64,000 nucleotides of DNA from Pestalotiopsis fici W106-1 (GCF_000516985.1 NW_006917097.1:2232001-2296000); one strand, 5' to 3'; shown: positions 23,101 to 35,691, counted from the first letter of the stretch. The notes: generated by a model not told the origin, from the sequence alone. Program-made: numbers and translations.

Positions 23101-25247
23101 TATAATATCAGCGACAAGAACTACCCATAAAAAGTTCCCTGACGATTTTGTTTTTAGTTGCATTTTGAACTTGTCGAACTCATCCAGGTTCCTCTTTGGG
23201 TAAAGTTTCAACTTCTCATCAACGTATTCGTTGATATCCTCCCAGTTCACGCTTTCAATCTGAATTGATAGACAATCTTCCGGTACAGTCAAAACTTGAT
23301 CTCGGCTGGAGACCCAGATTTGTACTTTTGAATTGAATTGATAGTCTTTGCTGGATAAATCTTCCAGGCAGTCAATAAGAAAGATGCGATCTTCTTCGGA
23401 ATATTGATCAAGTGCATCAATGAAAAGCACGATGTCACGATCCAAATTTTGCCCGATGATGGTCTTAAGAAGCTGCTCGAGCTCTTTAAGTTCCCACTCA
23501 ATTTCCACCCTCGCAACTTTGGCCCTGTCGAATTTTGTTTCAAGTATATTGACCAGATTATCGTGTCTCAGGTCACCACTAAAGCAAAGCGGAAGTAGTT
23601 GGTAGAGTAAAGACCGGAACATACCAGATGCACTGCGCAAGAGATCTTCTTTTGCTGATGCATCACAAAAGAAAGCTGCGGTATAGTGTCCCCTGGCACT
23701 GCGTTGGAGGAATGCTTCTCTCATCACCGTTGACTTGCCGGAGCCCAGGCTGCCTTTGATCCAAAGAAGACGACGAGGCACCTCAGAATTGTTCTCCGGG
23801 CTTAAATGACTGGACCATAATTTTTCTATGGTCGCAAGGCTGGAAGACTTGTAGGTGGAGATGGCAATGTTGGGTACTATGCCCGGGAACTTGAAAGAAT
23901 CGAACGACGCGGCGAGCAAGTAGTCTTTATCTCTTCTTAAAGCTACATACAACAGTGAATATCTCTATACAAATGACGACTCTGTACTAGTTTTTTAAGG
24001 GGACCTACGAATTTGCTCATCGGACACTGGATGTGGCTCCTGGGTCGGAGGAGTGTCATGCGCTAAATCGCCAAGGGGTGCGTTTGGAATGTGCTGCGGC
24101 TTCCAGATACCGAGGACCCAATTGTATATTATGCGAAGCTCGTCAAGAACCTTGACTGCATTTTGGTCATTTCCATCCGAGAAACGACACATTTCTGTAT
24201 GACTGGCTTGCAAAGTCTCGGACTCCTCGCGGGCATCGCCTAGTGCAGAAGAAATATTATCAACGATCTGAAAAATACTGTTAGATCTGATCACAAATCA
24301 TTATTTGAACATTTTCTACCTTTTTGTTCATACCGAAGACAGAGGTAGGCTTGAAGCCCAACCCTTCTTGAAAAGTCTTGACTCTGAATCCGTATGTATT
24401 CCAAACGTTCGAGAAGGAAGTCTGAACCCGATTCAATTCGGAAGTTTGCAATCCAAGTGAGTCCAAAATCTTGTGGTTAGTATCCATGCCGACTGCAGCG
24501 ACTATTCTTCTTGCCGTTTCGCCTAATGCAGCCCACTGACTGCCACGGTGTGGTGTTCCTAGGAACACAATGGCAGCGGTGTTTTGAACCACCGACTTGG
24601 TCTCAGGGTCGTTCGAGCCATTGGAAAATGACAACGCCTACGAACGAATGAGCACCATGAACGAGAGAAATTACAAACTTGAAAACCACGTAACTCACAT
24701 CTTTGATGATGATCCCTCCGAGCGAGTGCGTGACAAAGATGATCGGACGCTTTGAGACCAAGTTTCGCTTCAGCGTGAAGATCAGATCTTGCCCATGTTC
24801 ATACAACGAGTTTCGATTGACCGTATTCCCGACCCCGGTAACATTGCTATCGTATCCCCATGTCAGGATACGTGCGTGCGGACAGTACGTTGGCAACGCG
24901 TCTCGAGGCCAGAAAAAGCCATTTTGGGCATCGTGATCAGTTGTCGCGCTCGACGAGGCAGATGTTCGAAAGAGACGTCGAACTCGGCTGGTCTTCTTGG
25001 TCGGTTCAGGTGCCTGAGGTTTCGCTGCCCACGTATGAAAGGGGTGGCCCTGCAAACCGTGAACAAATATAATACTATACTCGTTAATCGGCGCCGACTT
25101 TATACTATGGATCAAGTGGGGCGACTCACTCTAGCACAGGTTCACTCTCGATCGGCGAGGATACCACGGAGATGTTTGTCGCGTTTACATGCACTTTGCC
25201 ATTTTCACGCTCATGCTCTGCACGGCCTGGAGCGTCCATGCCGCCAT
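20145..25247 (-). CDS. NLR-like protein: SesB alpha/beta-hydrolase, NACHT ATPase, C-terminal pseudokinase
   Basis: Six proposed exons (25247-25189, 25104-24699, 24637-24320, 24267-24009, 23942-21103, 21038-20145) encode about 1591 residues; the last five join confidently in frame, but the first exon is only one solution for the missing ATG. Residues about 25-260 form a SesB-like hydrolase: IIFVHGLQGHPFHTW, ILTWGYDS, FVTHSLGG (nucleophile elbow) and FLGTPHRGSQWA. Residues about 400-620 are a NACHT domain with Walker A GSLGSGKST (411-419) and Walker B DIVLFIDALDQ (516-526). A long region with a Ser-rich linker follows; no ankyrin, WD40 or TPR repeats are visible. The last about 320 residues align with fungal protein kinases (KAAHVWSLGAIWLDMITW), but the catalytic residues are gone: HGDLKPEN is replaced by QDHLQHDN and DFG by SNL. 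By family, such proteins sense a ligand, oligomerise and activate the hydrolase to cause a death or immune response. A two-gene reading with a separate kinase-like gene is possible but needs an extra ATG; none is seen. Confidence 0.85.
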
Positions 25248-25656
25248 TTGGTTCTTTGATGTTTGACTTCCAGGTAATTTAAAACAGTGATCAATAATCT
25301 TGTGATATGCAGAGACGGCTGCGAGAAAGGCGGGGTGCGATGTATCTGGATTACGTACTGGGCAAGTCAGACTGCTGCTGCCTAAGGCAGCAAGCTTACA
25401 TGCAGAGTAGTTGCCTGGCCAGTAAGGTCCATCATGCACATCGCCGATTATACCATACGCGATTGGCAAGGTCAATGGTGGCATACGTATAAACAACTTA
25501 ATCGTTCCGGAAAGCGAATTGTACAAGCTTCTACGTCAGACCAGCCAGCCATTATTCTGGTCTTGTAGTCAGAGTGCTTGTGTGAAATTGTTAGAAAGGT
25601 TGCAAAGCTCCAATTTCGCATCCATCACTATGACTTATCGAAGTCGCAGGTCGGCG

Positions 25657-25676
25657 AAAAAAAAAAAAAAAAAAAA
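25657..25676. repeat. A20 homopolymer followed by GAA repeats
   Basis: Twenty consecutive A residues are followed by four GAA units. Such tracts are common nucleosome-free promoter elements and also prone to assembly error. Confidence 0.85.
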
Positions 25677-26295
25677 GAAGAAGAAGAACAACTCAAGTGG
25701 CCAAATCGGTCTTCAAGGAGAAATGTTTCCGAGCGAAGGAGAAATAGCCGGGGCAAAATTGTACCTAACGATTGCTTTAGAAGATATTGGCCAGGTAAAC
25801 CCTGGATATTGATGAAGTCTATAAATTATCATCTAAACTTCTCGTTTTTCTTCTAGCCCTCGCTGAACATTCCAAACATGCCCAGATCGATGCCGGTCTC
25901 CCTTGAGAACAGACTTGTAAACAAACCTAATCACACATCTGCTTGCCTTGCCTAGGTAATAGAGGCTCGGGAGAGAATTTCCTGTGTTGAATTGAAATAA
26001 GAAAACCTTTGTCCGCTTGATGGTTCATGCCGTCTGTAATAAATTGTCCGCATTCGGCAACTCTTAAACGCTATGTGTGCTAATCCTGATTCTTTGTCTG
26101 CACAAAGACCTCACGACAATGCATTCGTGAGAGTTCCGCTGAATGAGATGATGAGCTCAATACTATGGTCCTCTCACTGAAAGTGATACTATTCCCTGTT
26201 TCCTGGATTTCGAATACGACGTCGGGTTAAAGTAAAACTAGTCGCATCACCAAGTCCAATCTCAATCACCAAGTCCAAAAACGAATTTTGACATT

Positions 26296-26317
26296 TATAT
26301 ATATATATATATATATA
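26296..26317 (+). promoter_or_regulatory. TA microsatellite, possible TATA element
   Basis: An (TA) run of about 22 nt lies about 80 nt before the start codon of the kinase-like gene at 26397. Its position fits a TATA element, but it could be a neutral microsatellite. Confidence 0.4.
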
Positions 26318-26396
26318 AACCTCGCACGCTATGTTCATACTCTAAACTCTCAACGCCAGGATATATCCTTAGTGCAAAGAAGAAGAAAAACATCAA

Positions 26397-28338
26397 ATGT
26401 CCCTTTCAAGCAGAATAAGTCGTTCTGCAAAAAAGCTTGTCCCCGAACGTGTCCTTAACTGGGTCGCGGCGCACCAGCTCCGGCAAGCACAGCAGAACTG
26501 GGACAACGCCATGGCCCAAGCCGCTCGTGCCGCTCAAGCCGCCCAAACCGAGGCCGCCTCGGTGGCCTACATGACGAGGCGCTGCCAGATTGTCCAGACC
26601 TTTTTCGAGTCCCGGTACAACCTCAAGTTTGAGAGATCAGTGGGCGACGGCAATCACGGCGCTACTGGCGTCTTTCGCGCCACCAAGGCCCGGCCTGGGC
26701 TCCGGCGCGTATCTCTGACACTAGGACCTAGACCGGCTGGTGTTGGTAGTCGCGCGGCATCAGCTTCCGGTGGTAGCGGTGGAAGTGGAGGAGGCGGAGG
26801 CGGCGGAAGTATTCGTACAGCTTCAGGTGGAAGCAGTCATAGCGGCAGCAGCAGGGGGAGCGAACACTTTGACAAGTATCTCATCAAGTTCTCGCTCGGC
26901 TCGGCAGGAAAGGACGGAAGCGACAGACACCTGCGCAACGAGGCTCGCTGGCTGCGCATCTTCAACGGAAGCGAGCACTTTGTCCGCACCTGCAACATCA
27001 GCTACCTCATGGCCCAGGGCGCAGCCGAGCAAGAGGAGGCCGACCCCAACGAGGACGCCCGGGCCGAGGCCGCGACGCCGGCCGAAGACCACAACCCCGG
27101 CCACGACAGGGTCCTCACGGCCGAGGAACATGAGAGCTTCCGGGGCATGATTCCCGTGGCGGATCATTCCAACGGCACGGATACTCGCCGCTGGATTCCG
27201 TGCCTGGTCCTCGAATACTTGCCCTTGGGCGACCTGGACTCGTTGCGACAACGTTTCATTGATGCTTCTATCCGTCATGGAACGCGACCTCCAGTTCGTC
27301 TCTTATGGGGATTAGCGCTTTGCAGTAAGATATCCCAGTGTCTTCTTTCCATTGAACTTGGCCTGCCATCTGAATACCTTTTCGGGTTTCATCAGCACAT
27401 GGCACCTGAGCAATAAATGAAACACATTGACTAACATTTCCACAAAGTGGTCCGTATGTGTATAGGAATGGCATATGTTCAAAATGTGAGGCCAGGAACC
27501 CGAGAGACGATTCCCCCGACCGGTAGACCGGGAACATTGGCGCACAACTCGATCAAAGGTCCCAACATGCTCTTGGATGTGCTTCACCCTACTGATGGTG
27601 AACATGAAATAACTCCACTGCTCAAGGTATGAAGAAAACCCAAGCATCTATATTTCATGGCGAAGGGAACAAGAGAAGGACGCTCCATCGTCAATCATCT
27701 ATCCACTTTGCTCGAGAACTTGACTGTTCTGACCGTGTAGCATATTCGGGGAATATAGTTGATCGACTTTGGTCGCACAGCGTATAAGCCGCCAGACGCA
27801 TCTCTGCCGTACTCGGACGGCCCGGGAGCATATCGCAATCTTTTTTATATAGGCTCGGTATGTAATGCCCCCTTTCCTATTCCTCTTCACCAAGAAATCC
27901 CAACACACAACCTTCTCACCAACAAGACAGGTCCTCGCAACACTAGCCTGTCCCGAAATACCCTTGCAGAGAGGCTGCTCCTGGATCAGGCACGACCAGC
28001 TCTGGGAGTGGTGGGGGCCGGGCCAAGGCCGCTCACGCCTGCTCATGGCCACGCACGCCAACAAGATCTTCTGCTCGGACCGCCAGATCGCCTACGACTT
28101 TCGCCTCTTTGTCGGTCAGCTCATGTCGGCCGTGGCAGAGGGCTACCATACCCGGGTTCGGCCCACGCTGCAGCAGGCCCTCGCCAGATGTGAGAATGGT
28201 TGCAACCAGGGACCTCACGATGAAGCCCCCGAGACCCCTGAGCAGATCCGCGAATATGTGAATTACGTCGTTCTCGGTGCTATGCCGCCGCAACAACCGC
28301 CACCGCCAGAGCAGTCTCAGCCTCAAGTTGGTCAATAA
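26397..28338 (+). CDS. Kinase-like protein with altered catalytic loop
   Basis: Four exons (26397-27324, 27448-27626, 27759-27857, 27931-28338) encode 537 residues with all frames kept. An N-terminal helix rich in Ala and Gln (RAAQAAQTEAASV) precedes a protein kinase-like fold. The glycine-rich loop is ERSVGDGNHGATGVF, the likely ATP-binding Lys is in KYLIKFSL and the helix-C Glu in RNEARWLR; the hinge region is LVLEYLPLGDLDSL. A Gly/Ser-rich insert (SGGSGGSGGGGGGGS) sits in the N-lobe. The catalytic loop reads AHNSIKGPNMLL (27540-27575): Lys and Asn remain but the HRD Asp is Ser. The DFG motif is kept in LIDFGRTAY. It is therefore either a pseudokinase or an enzyme with an unusual base. It lies head to head with the NLR gene, separated by 1.15 kb. 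The C-terminal tail ends in a Pro/Gln-rich run. The role is unknown. Confidence 0.85.
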
Positions 28339-28611
28339 TACTAGTGCAGATTTGAATGGGACAGTTTCTGGAACTTCTTTTGAATTCTTTTCGCTATCTG
28401 TTTATTCGCTGAGCAAGCATAACTACCATTTTATATTCAAGAATTTGGAAAGGAATGATGTCAACGTAATGTGAAGGATTGGCGAAGCAGTAAACACTGG
28501 CACTACGATCTACGATTCATCTTTCTTAAATTCCATCTCTTTTGAACATCAACGGTCCGGTTCGGACTCAATTTCGAAACACAGCTATCACTGATGGTAT
28601 TGTAAGTATCC
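28339..28611. other. Convergent spacer
   Basis: A 273-nt spacer between the 3' ends of the kinase-like gene and the Aim21 gene. AT-rich, no ORF. Confidence 0.5.
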
Positions 28612-31395
28612 TTATGCATCAACAACTTCGTCCTTAACATCCTCCACGCTTGCAACTTGATCTCCTTCCGGCTTCTTGTCGATTGTTTCTTCCAATATCG
28701 AGTCACCTGCAGTATTAGTGGCTAGTGTCTTGGTCTCCGTCGTCGTACTTGTTGTAGGTTCGCTCGGTTCACTTAATTCACTAGTTTCAGCCGACTTGCT
28801 GCTCTCTGGCAGAGTCTCCGTGGTTGGCTCTTGAGCGTGCCTCGGTTCCTCGATGGGGGCCGACTCTTCTACTGTCGGCTCATCTTCCTGCTCTACGCTC
28901 ATGGTGCCTTCCTCGTCGATACACCACAGTGTCCTGGTTGACGAGAAGGACAGAGTAGGCCTGCCATTGGCCACTGGAGGCGCTGAACCACTCGGGCTGG
29001 AGCTCTTGGTAGGAGCCCTGCGCTGGGGACCACGAGCGCGTCCCTTTCGTGCATCTGCAAGAGGTGCCTTTTCCTTCTCCTCGGCTACTTCTTCCTCTTT
29101 GGGCTCTTCCTTCTTAGGAGCAGAGGGCCCAAGCTGGAGACGCTTGTTAAGGTCGGACATGAACCCAGCTTGTAGAGCCGCAATCTTTCCACCTAACGGC
29201 CGAGCCGGCACTACTGGCTTCTGTCTTGGCGCGGCTTCAGCGTCCTTAGACTCACCAACGGCCTTGGCCGGGCGAGCAGGGATTTGAGGCTTGGGACGGT
29301 CCGGAATAGTGGGCTTATCGTCGCCAGAGTATTTCTTTGCAGGTCTGGCGGGTATCGACGGCTTTTCATGCTTCTCCACTGGGCTCTCGTCTCCCTCACC
29401 GGTAGCAGATTGCGGGTCCTTATCTGATTGTGGGGTGGAAACAGTTGTCTCTAGGCGCAGCGAGTCAGGAGTATCTTCCCAAACATCGCGACTCGGGAAA
29501 CGTTGGCCCATGGACGGTCTGCTCGGGTGATTCATTTCCTTGGCCAGGTGAGGCTGTGCCTCAGCCCATGACTTGGGGCGTGACTTGTTATTATTTCGCA
29601 AGAAGCTGTCAGGACTACGGTCCTCTGCCTCGGCGAGCTCTTCTTGTCGGCGCGCAAATGCCTGAGCTGCTGTCTCGCCTTCACGAGGCACGATATCGAA
29701 AGCTGACTCTTCTGATCTCTCAAAAGCCCCTGTTGGCTCTGGGGTAGAGACCTCAGCGGTGCCATGCACACTGTCAGGGGCGTCCTCCCAGATATCACGA
29801 CTCGGGAAACGTTGACGGTGTTCCTTTAGCTTGGCAGCAGCAGCAGCCTTTTTCTCGTTGTCATTTTCCCGGAATGGAATGGGTTCATATTCTTCGACAT
29901 CGTTCAAGGGAGTAGAACGTATCTCTGGGAGAGGCGGGCTGTAGACACTGGATGGGCGGCTGGTAGGTCTGCTTTTAGGACGCTCCATTTCGTAGGTGCT
30001 GCCGCGGCGCTCAGCCGGAGGCTCGACGGCAGGAGTGTCATAATAGGGCGAGGGGCCCTTAGCGACCTCATCAGAAGCCAGGATCGGAGCGTCATAGTCA
30101 TCAGTTGCGTCCCCAACCACATTCTGAGCATTGCCGTACTTGGCAAAACCCTTGCGCTGCGCGGGATCGTCAACATGAATGACGTTGTCGTCTTCCTCTT
30201 CCTCATCATCTTGGACCTCTTCTTGTTGGCCGTCAGTACCAGAGACCGATATGCCAGGCGTGCTCGCAACCTTCAAAGGCGAGTCGAAGTGGGCTGACTG
30301 GCGCTTGGAGGCTGCGGAAGGCGGGCGCGGCGAGGACATGCGCGAGGTGTACTCTTCAGTAGCATAGAAACCAACCTGCTCGCTGGGAGTTCCAACATAA
30401 TCAGATGTACCTAAAATGAGTTAGACGTACTCCCAAGTTTTCAAGAAGACATATTTACCAGAACCAGCTCCTCGACTGGCGCTATCGCGAACAAGCTTGT
30501 TCAGATCCTCACTGCTCATGGAATAGTCCTTTACACGGTCGTGCAAATGGTGGTTTTTAAGGTCAAACTTCTTGGCCTCTGGATGCTTCTCATAGTAGGC
30601 CTTGTCGAGCCTATCGGTATGCTCTACGCCATGTCCGTGCAATCCGTAACTGTCAGGGGGCAATGTACCGAATCCACGTCCACTGGATTTCCTAGAGTGG
30701 TGGCGAGGCCTCGAACTGTCAGGCGTACCACTCGCACCAGGTCCAGGTGTAGGAGCCTGGATATCGCCAGCATTGCCGAGCAACGGGACTCGGATACCGA
30801 TCTCGGGAATGCCATGCTCATCGTCCATGTGGCTGTCGTGGGACAGTTGACTGGTGGTGCTAGCCTTCTTCTTCAATGTCCGGGGATACGGGTCTTCGCT
30901 GCTGGGGCGGCCAATGCCAAAGGACGCAGCTTTTTCAGAATCGGTGCGGGTAACGGCAGCAACTCTCTGGATGGCAGCCTCTTGTGTCAGCTTGGGCTTG
31001 GGAGCGTGCAGCTTGACATCCTCGCCGATTGTTCTAGTCTGTTCGGGCGAGGCGGCGCCCTGTCCTTCGGAAGACGAGTTGAGCTCATCGGTAACTACGG
31101 CGTACTCCTGGCCCTCCTGGCCAATGGATGGAATAGTCACGCTACCTGGACGCTCAATGGGGTCCACGCCAAGCGTATTTCCCGATGTGCGGCGGCCAGG
31201 GCTCTTGGGCGCAAAAGGAGGCTCGTTGAGGGGAGACTGAGCAAAGCGTTCCGGGTTGGGTGATATGGAGCGGTTGAAGCGTTGCTTAGGGCGTGGGGGA
31301 ATGGTCGGTACGGAGGCGCCAGTGTCCTTTTCCTGACTCCTCGAGGGACGAGGAGGAATTACAGGTGGCTGCTGCATTGTCGCGGCGGTCGACAT
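28612..31395 (-). CDS. aim21: Aim21-like actin patch regulator
   Basis: Two exons (31395-30459 and 30410-28612) encode 911 residues; the 49-nt intron junction reads GAGSGTSDYVGTPSEQVGFY. Nearly the whole protein is predicted disordered and proline-rich, with PPVIPPRPSR and PTIPPRPKQRF at the N-terminus and a cluster of SH3-ligand motifs (KPSIPARPAKK, KPTIPDRPKPQIPARP, KPVVPARP) followed by the conserved KIAALQAGFMSDLNKRLQLG. This order matches fungal Aim21 proteins. Yeast Aim21 sits at cortical actin patches, binds SH3 proteins and regulates barbed-end assembly with Tda2 and capping protein. A segment starting RFPSRD.WED.PDS occurs twice, about 100 residues apart. The C-terminus is acidic and rich in Glu and Ser. 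The poly-T run just upstream of the start codon (31407-31420) lies in the promoter or leader. Confidence 0.88.
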
Positions 31396-34300
31396 TGATG
31401 ATAATTTTTTTTTTTTTTTTGGGTTATAAAAAAAGTAGTTGTTGTTGCGAGAAAACAGACAAACAAGGGGTGACCGGGTTTGTGGTCAAATGTCGGGTTC
31501 GAAGATCTCGATGATGTAACTGACGTCAAACGAGGAAAGCTGTGACCTAAAAACGCCGGCCCGTGTAAGTCAGCAAAACAGCAAAAACTTGCACAACCAA
31601 CGAAAAGTGAAGCTGCAATGGGAGAGAGAATAAAAGATGCTGATGATAAAAGTGCCCAACAAGTGACTTTTTAAGCTGTCCCCCATTAAAGGATCAATTG
31701 GTTCCAGCTGTGGTGCAGTTCGTATGCCAGGAGCAAGAAAAAAAAAAGTCAAATACACTTTGGCTGTGCTGGCATTGGCTGGAGACAACAGGGGAAACGG
31801 CAAATCAGAGTGCATGATAAGTGTATCGGGGCGTAGGTACACACCGCATTAAAGGCCACGAGGTCTGTGTTCAGAGCTTTTTTCTGGCTCTCGCAAAAGT
31901 ATCCGTCTGGCGAGTCCGAGCTGAGATTGGTACCGTCGTTTTGTATGGCAGGTCGACGAGATAAGCCGAGTTAAAAAAACAAAACTGGCCTTTGCTTGGC
32001 TTCGTTTTCCTTCTCTCTTAGTCTGCGAACGGACAGGCTTCAGAATGGAGGTCAAGTTAGCATGAGGGCCACAGATGACATAGAACGACTGATAAGCATT
32101 TGTAAAAGAGCCCAATGCACAGAGATAACAGGCGGTCCAGGCGAACGAATCATGCAACCTGGGCTTGCATTGCGAGGAACAATGAAGCTTGCTGGGACAA
32201 AACTTTGCTTTGGCGGCAGGGAATCATGTCGATCAGCTGTGTCAGTTCCTGCTGCTGCTGCCGGAGCTGCTGGTGACTAACACCAGTTTTGACCCAGGTA
32301 TGTAGTCACAGCCAGCTCGCCAACTTTACAGACGACTTTCTTTCCACCCATTTGCTCTGAAAGCTGCAAATGATGCAAATGATGCAAATCTCCCCAGCTT
32401 GAACCAGGAGAAAGCATGACTTCAATGCGATATCGCGTATGAATAACAATTTTCTTGTCTGCTCAACTTACAAGTAGGTCGTGAACTCGCTTATGGCGCT
32501 GGATACACTTGGCGGCTTCTGTCGGGTTTCCAAGCCAATGTAAGAAATTCAAACCAAATAAATGCTTGTGGTGAATTTCTGTTTTGGGGGAAATTTGAAT
32601 CAGATCTGACAATCCTTTGACGATCTGATCAGGTGCGTATTAAAGGTGTAGAAACGCAGAAAGAAGATGTCAACAAACGAATAGATCGAGTGTATGTAAT
32701 TGGGAAGAAATAAAAGTTCTCTTTCAAGAAGCTTTGGTAAGTTCACAAGGAGTGACACCTCGTGGGCAGCAGATGCATTTTAATACGTTCCACCAAGGGC
32801 GTCTCCTCTGACGAAGGGGAAAACCCAAGTTGATCCAGGGATGGATAGCATCAGCACAGTATTGCCGAGCATTGCCATTCGCGATGTCATGATGGTACCT
32901 TGGTTCCTCCTTTAGCTACAGCAACGGGCAACTCGAGCAGGGATGCTTCTGGTAACAGCTATTGTGTGCTCAGGTGAGCAGCGACCCCACGATTGCGTCT
33001 CTACATACACTATGGAATACCTACACCAATTGATGGCCAATGGTTGTTGGGTTGCGTACATACGGGTACCTTGAGTAGTATATTTGGCCCAGCCAATTTG
33101 AGCACCCGCTGGGGGCCCGCAATCAACATTGAATGCCAGCAAGCAAAAGTGTTGATCGAGTACTTCTCAAGTATTGCTCTCGAGTCTAGATACCGATCCT
33201 GTATGCATCCACAAAGCAAAGAATAACAAAGACTTCCACTAAGATACAGATGCAATGTCATGAACCCGGCTACTTGTGGAGTACCTCAAAGTTTCCTTGA
33301 AGGTGTCATCATCCCTACATGTACAAACATGACCCAACCAGCTACTACCCAACTACCTAGGCCGGGTCTGCGCCTCAAATGGCCCAGCCCTGCCGTATGC
33401 CCAAAACTTGTTCCCTTTTGGCGGGGTTAGGTGATGCTAGTCGTTGCTATATGCGTGCCATGGGCGCCCACGCACCGTTCAGGTCCCAGGTTCACCCCCC
33501 AAACAATCAAGTGACTGTCCCCCTTTTTTGTGGTAAATAAATCTGGCAATTGATGGGTCACTGTATGCTTCGAGAAGACGAGACTTGGTTTCTGTAGCAA
33601 TGCACCCCGATTGAATGTCAATGAATTCTGGCAGAAAAAGAAAAGAAAACACTGTTTTGGCGATAGATCCGGCTGCTCGGGCGAGATTCGTTGCCAAGAT
33701 TTGCCCTGAACAAACTTTGTCCAGTTGCAATCTATAGTAGAGAGAGCCACAGTGTCCGTGTCAACGTTGTAAAAGCCCAAAGGCAGGAGAAAAAAAAAGT
33801 CATTTTGGGCCGTCATCTGACGGTCAATTTTTCGAGAACCATCGTGGGGTCTATGGACAACCTGGGAAGCTTGATCCGACAGATACGTGAGAATACCTTG
33901 CGGAATATGTCCCTGCCCTTGAAATTGTGGGTATTGGCGGCGTTGTCATGCATCATTGTGCCCACATGGTAAAACCAACCCCACACCCATCGAGGGGTTC
34001 TCAAGTGTTCTGGGCTGCAGCGAACCGACGAATCGATCTCGTCGCTTTCGTCAGTCATCACACTTTCCAGGTAGGACCCCTCATCAAGTTCCCGATCTAC
34101 CACTTGTTTTCAACCTGCCACACATGCTATTTTGTACATACAGTGTCAGCAACTCTTCTTTCCACGATCTTCACCCCGCAATATCTGCTCCGGGAGTGAC
34201 GACATCTTGCGCAACAGGAACAGGAAGAGAACAGCGAACCTTGAAGACTCCGGGACGGTTACTCCCAGACTTTCAATGCAAGTAGATGGTTTGGGAAGCT

Positions 34301-35691
34301 TTGCGCGGCTATATACTTAACAGCCTGTATTACACAATGATTCCTTTCTCTTTTTTGTAATCCCGTACGTAGCCGTACGCAAAGCATGGTGGTTATACTG
34401 TGTGAATGCTCGCTTTATCGAGATTTCAGCTGCCAACCAGTCGGATCCTTCCAACGGTACATACATAACCTGGCTGGTGATCATTATCAGCTCTACTATA
34501 ACTAACCGCACCTCCATTCCAACAAAGCTAACCCCAATAATGCATTCAGTAAACATAGAGCGGTGAAGAGGTTCGACGTATCCGTATCGCCAACGAGAGT
34601 CCTTATCCGTCTGTTGAAAGAAAATTGAAAACCCCGTCCTGGCTCTCGGCAGCAGCCATGTTCCTCTTATGGCAAGAGGATGCTTCCTCAAACCTTCCTA
34701 CGCACACATGGTGCAAGTCTGCAAACTAGATAAACCGTGCTAGTATTGAGCTCTTATGCATTTGGCCAAAACAAAAAGTCAGCATATGGCTTTTGTCTGA
34801 CGCGAGAGCTCAATATTTTTGTATATTCTTTTGCATCTTGAATTCCTGATGACGTAAATTTCAGCTCGTCGTGTTGCCTAACGAGGAACATAGCTGGTTC
34901 GGCTGCGTTTAGTATCATGCTACCATTTCATAATCGCAGTATATACAGATGTATATTTCCATTTGCCCAGATCAATTGCCCTATATTTCAGCTCTTAGAC
35001 TGTTAAACTTCAAGAAGCTCGCCCCATCATTGTCTCCTACGACCATCTCACTTCCTGTACTAATAGTCAACCACTGTTTTACACAGTCATGTAAGTCAGC
35101 CTATCGGAACCGATTGAGTTAACGGCTCAATTATGACAATATGCTTTCGAAGCCAGATGCCAACGCTCGACACTTGTATAGTGCAGATCACTGCAAGTGC
35201 TCGTCTTATATGATCGCACGATGGAGTAATAAGCCTGCTCGCTAATGAAGATCCATTGGCGGCGATCACCTCTGTACGGAGAGCCTTGCCATGTATAAAT
35301 GTATAATCACTGCCACGCTTGAAAGTATCGCACATAATGCAAAGCAGCCACGCCACAACCATATCAGAATGGGACTCTTTTGAATCGCCGGACATGAAGC
35401 CAGTGATTATTGTGTTGTCCACTGGACATGAAGAAAAATAGCTGAAACCTTGTAAAATGAGAATTGCCCACGCGACCAAGACGCCAAACCCCGAATCGTC
35501 AGAACGCTGGAATCTGTCCTCCAGCCAACATCTCGATTCCCAATCGACACATTCCCTTTTTCAATCTATCACACTTTTCGTACATTGGTGTCTCCGCGCA
35601 AAAGTCGTTCCATTTCGTAATGCGCCCAGGAAATTGTCGTCTAGGGCACTGGATTTCGAATATGGCGCAGTGACTCTTGACGCCGGGTTCT
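31396..35691. other. 4.3 kb gene-poor region
   Basis: No supported coding sequence. It contains a threefold 9-nt repeat of TGCAAATGA (32364-32389) and several homopolymers. The longest ORFs (102-129 codons) lack domains, and the one at 35096-35479 has no ATG. It presumably holds the Aim21 promoter and the 3' UTR of the Tvp18 gene. Confidence 0.5.

Larger units (their letters stand above)
25248..26396. other. Intergenic, divergent promoters of the NLR and kinase-like genes
   Basis: Contains the upstream sequences of the minus-strand NLR gene and the plus-strand kinase-like gene. A long A tract and a TA repeat are listed separately. No gene is supported. Confidence 0.55.

Noticed and set aside
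35096..35479. 127-codon hydrophobic minus-strand ORF
   Set aside because: Its only start is a TTG codon, and no splice site supplies an ATG or recognisable homology.
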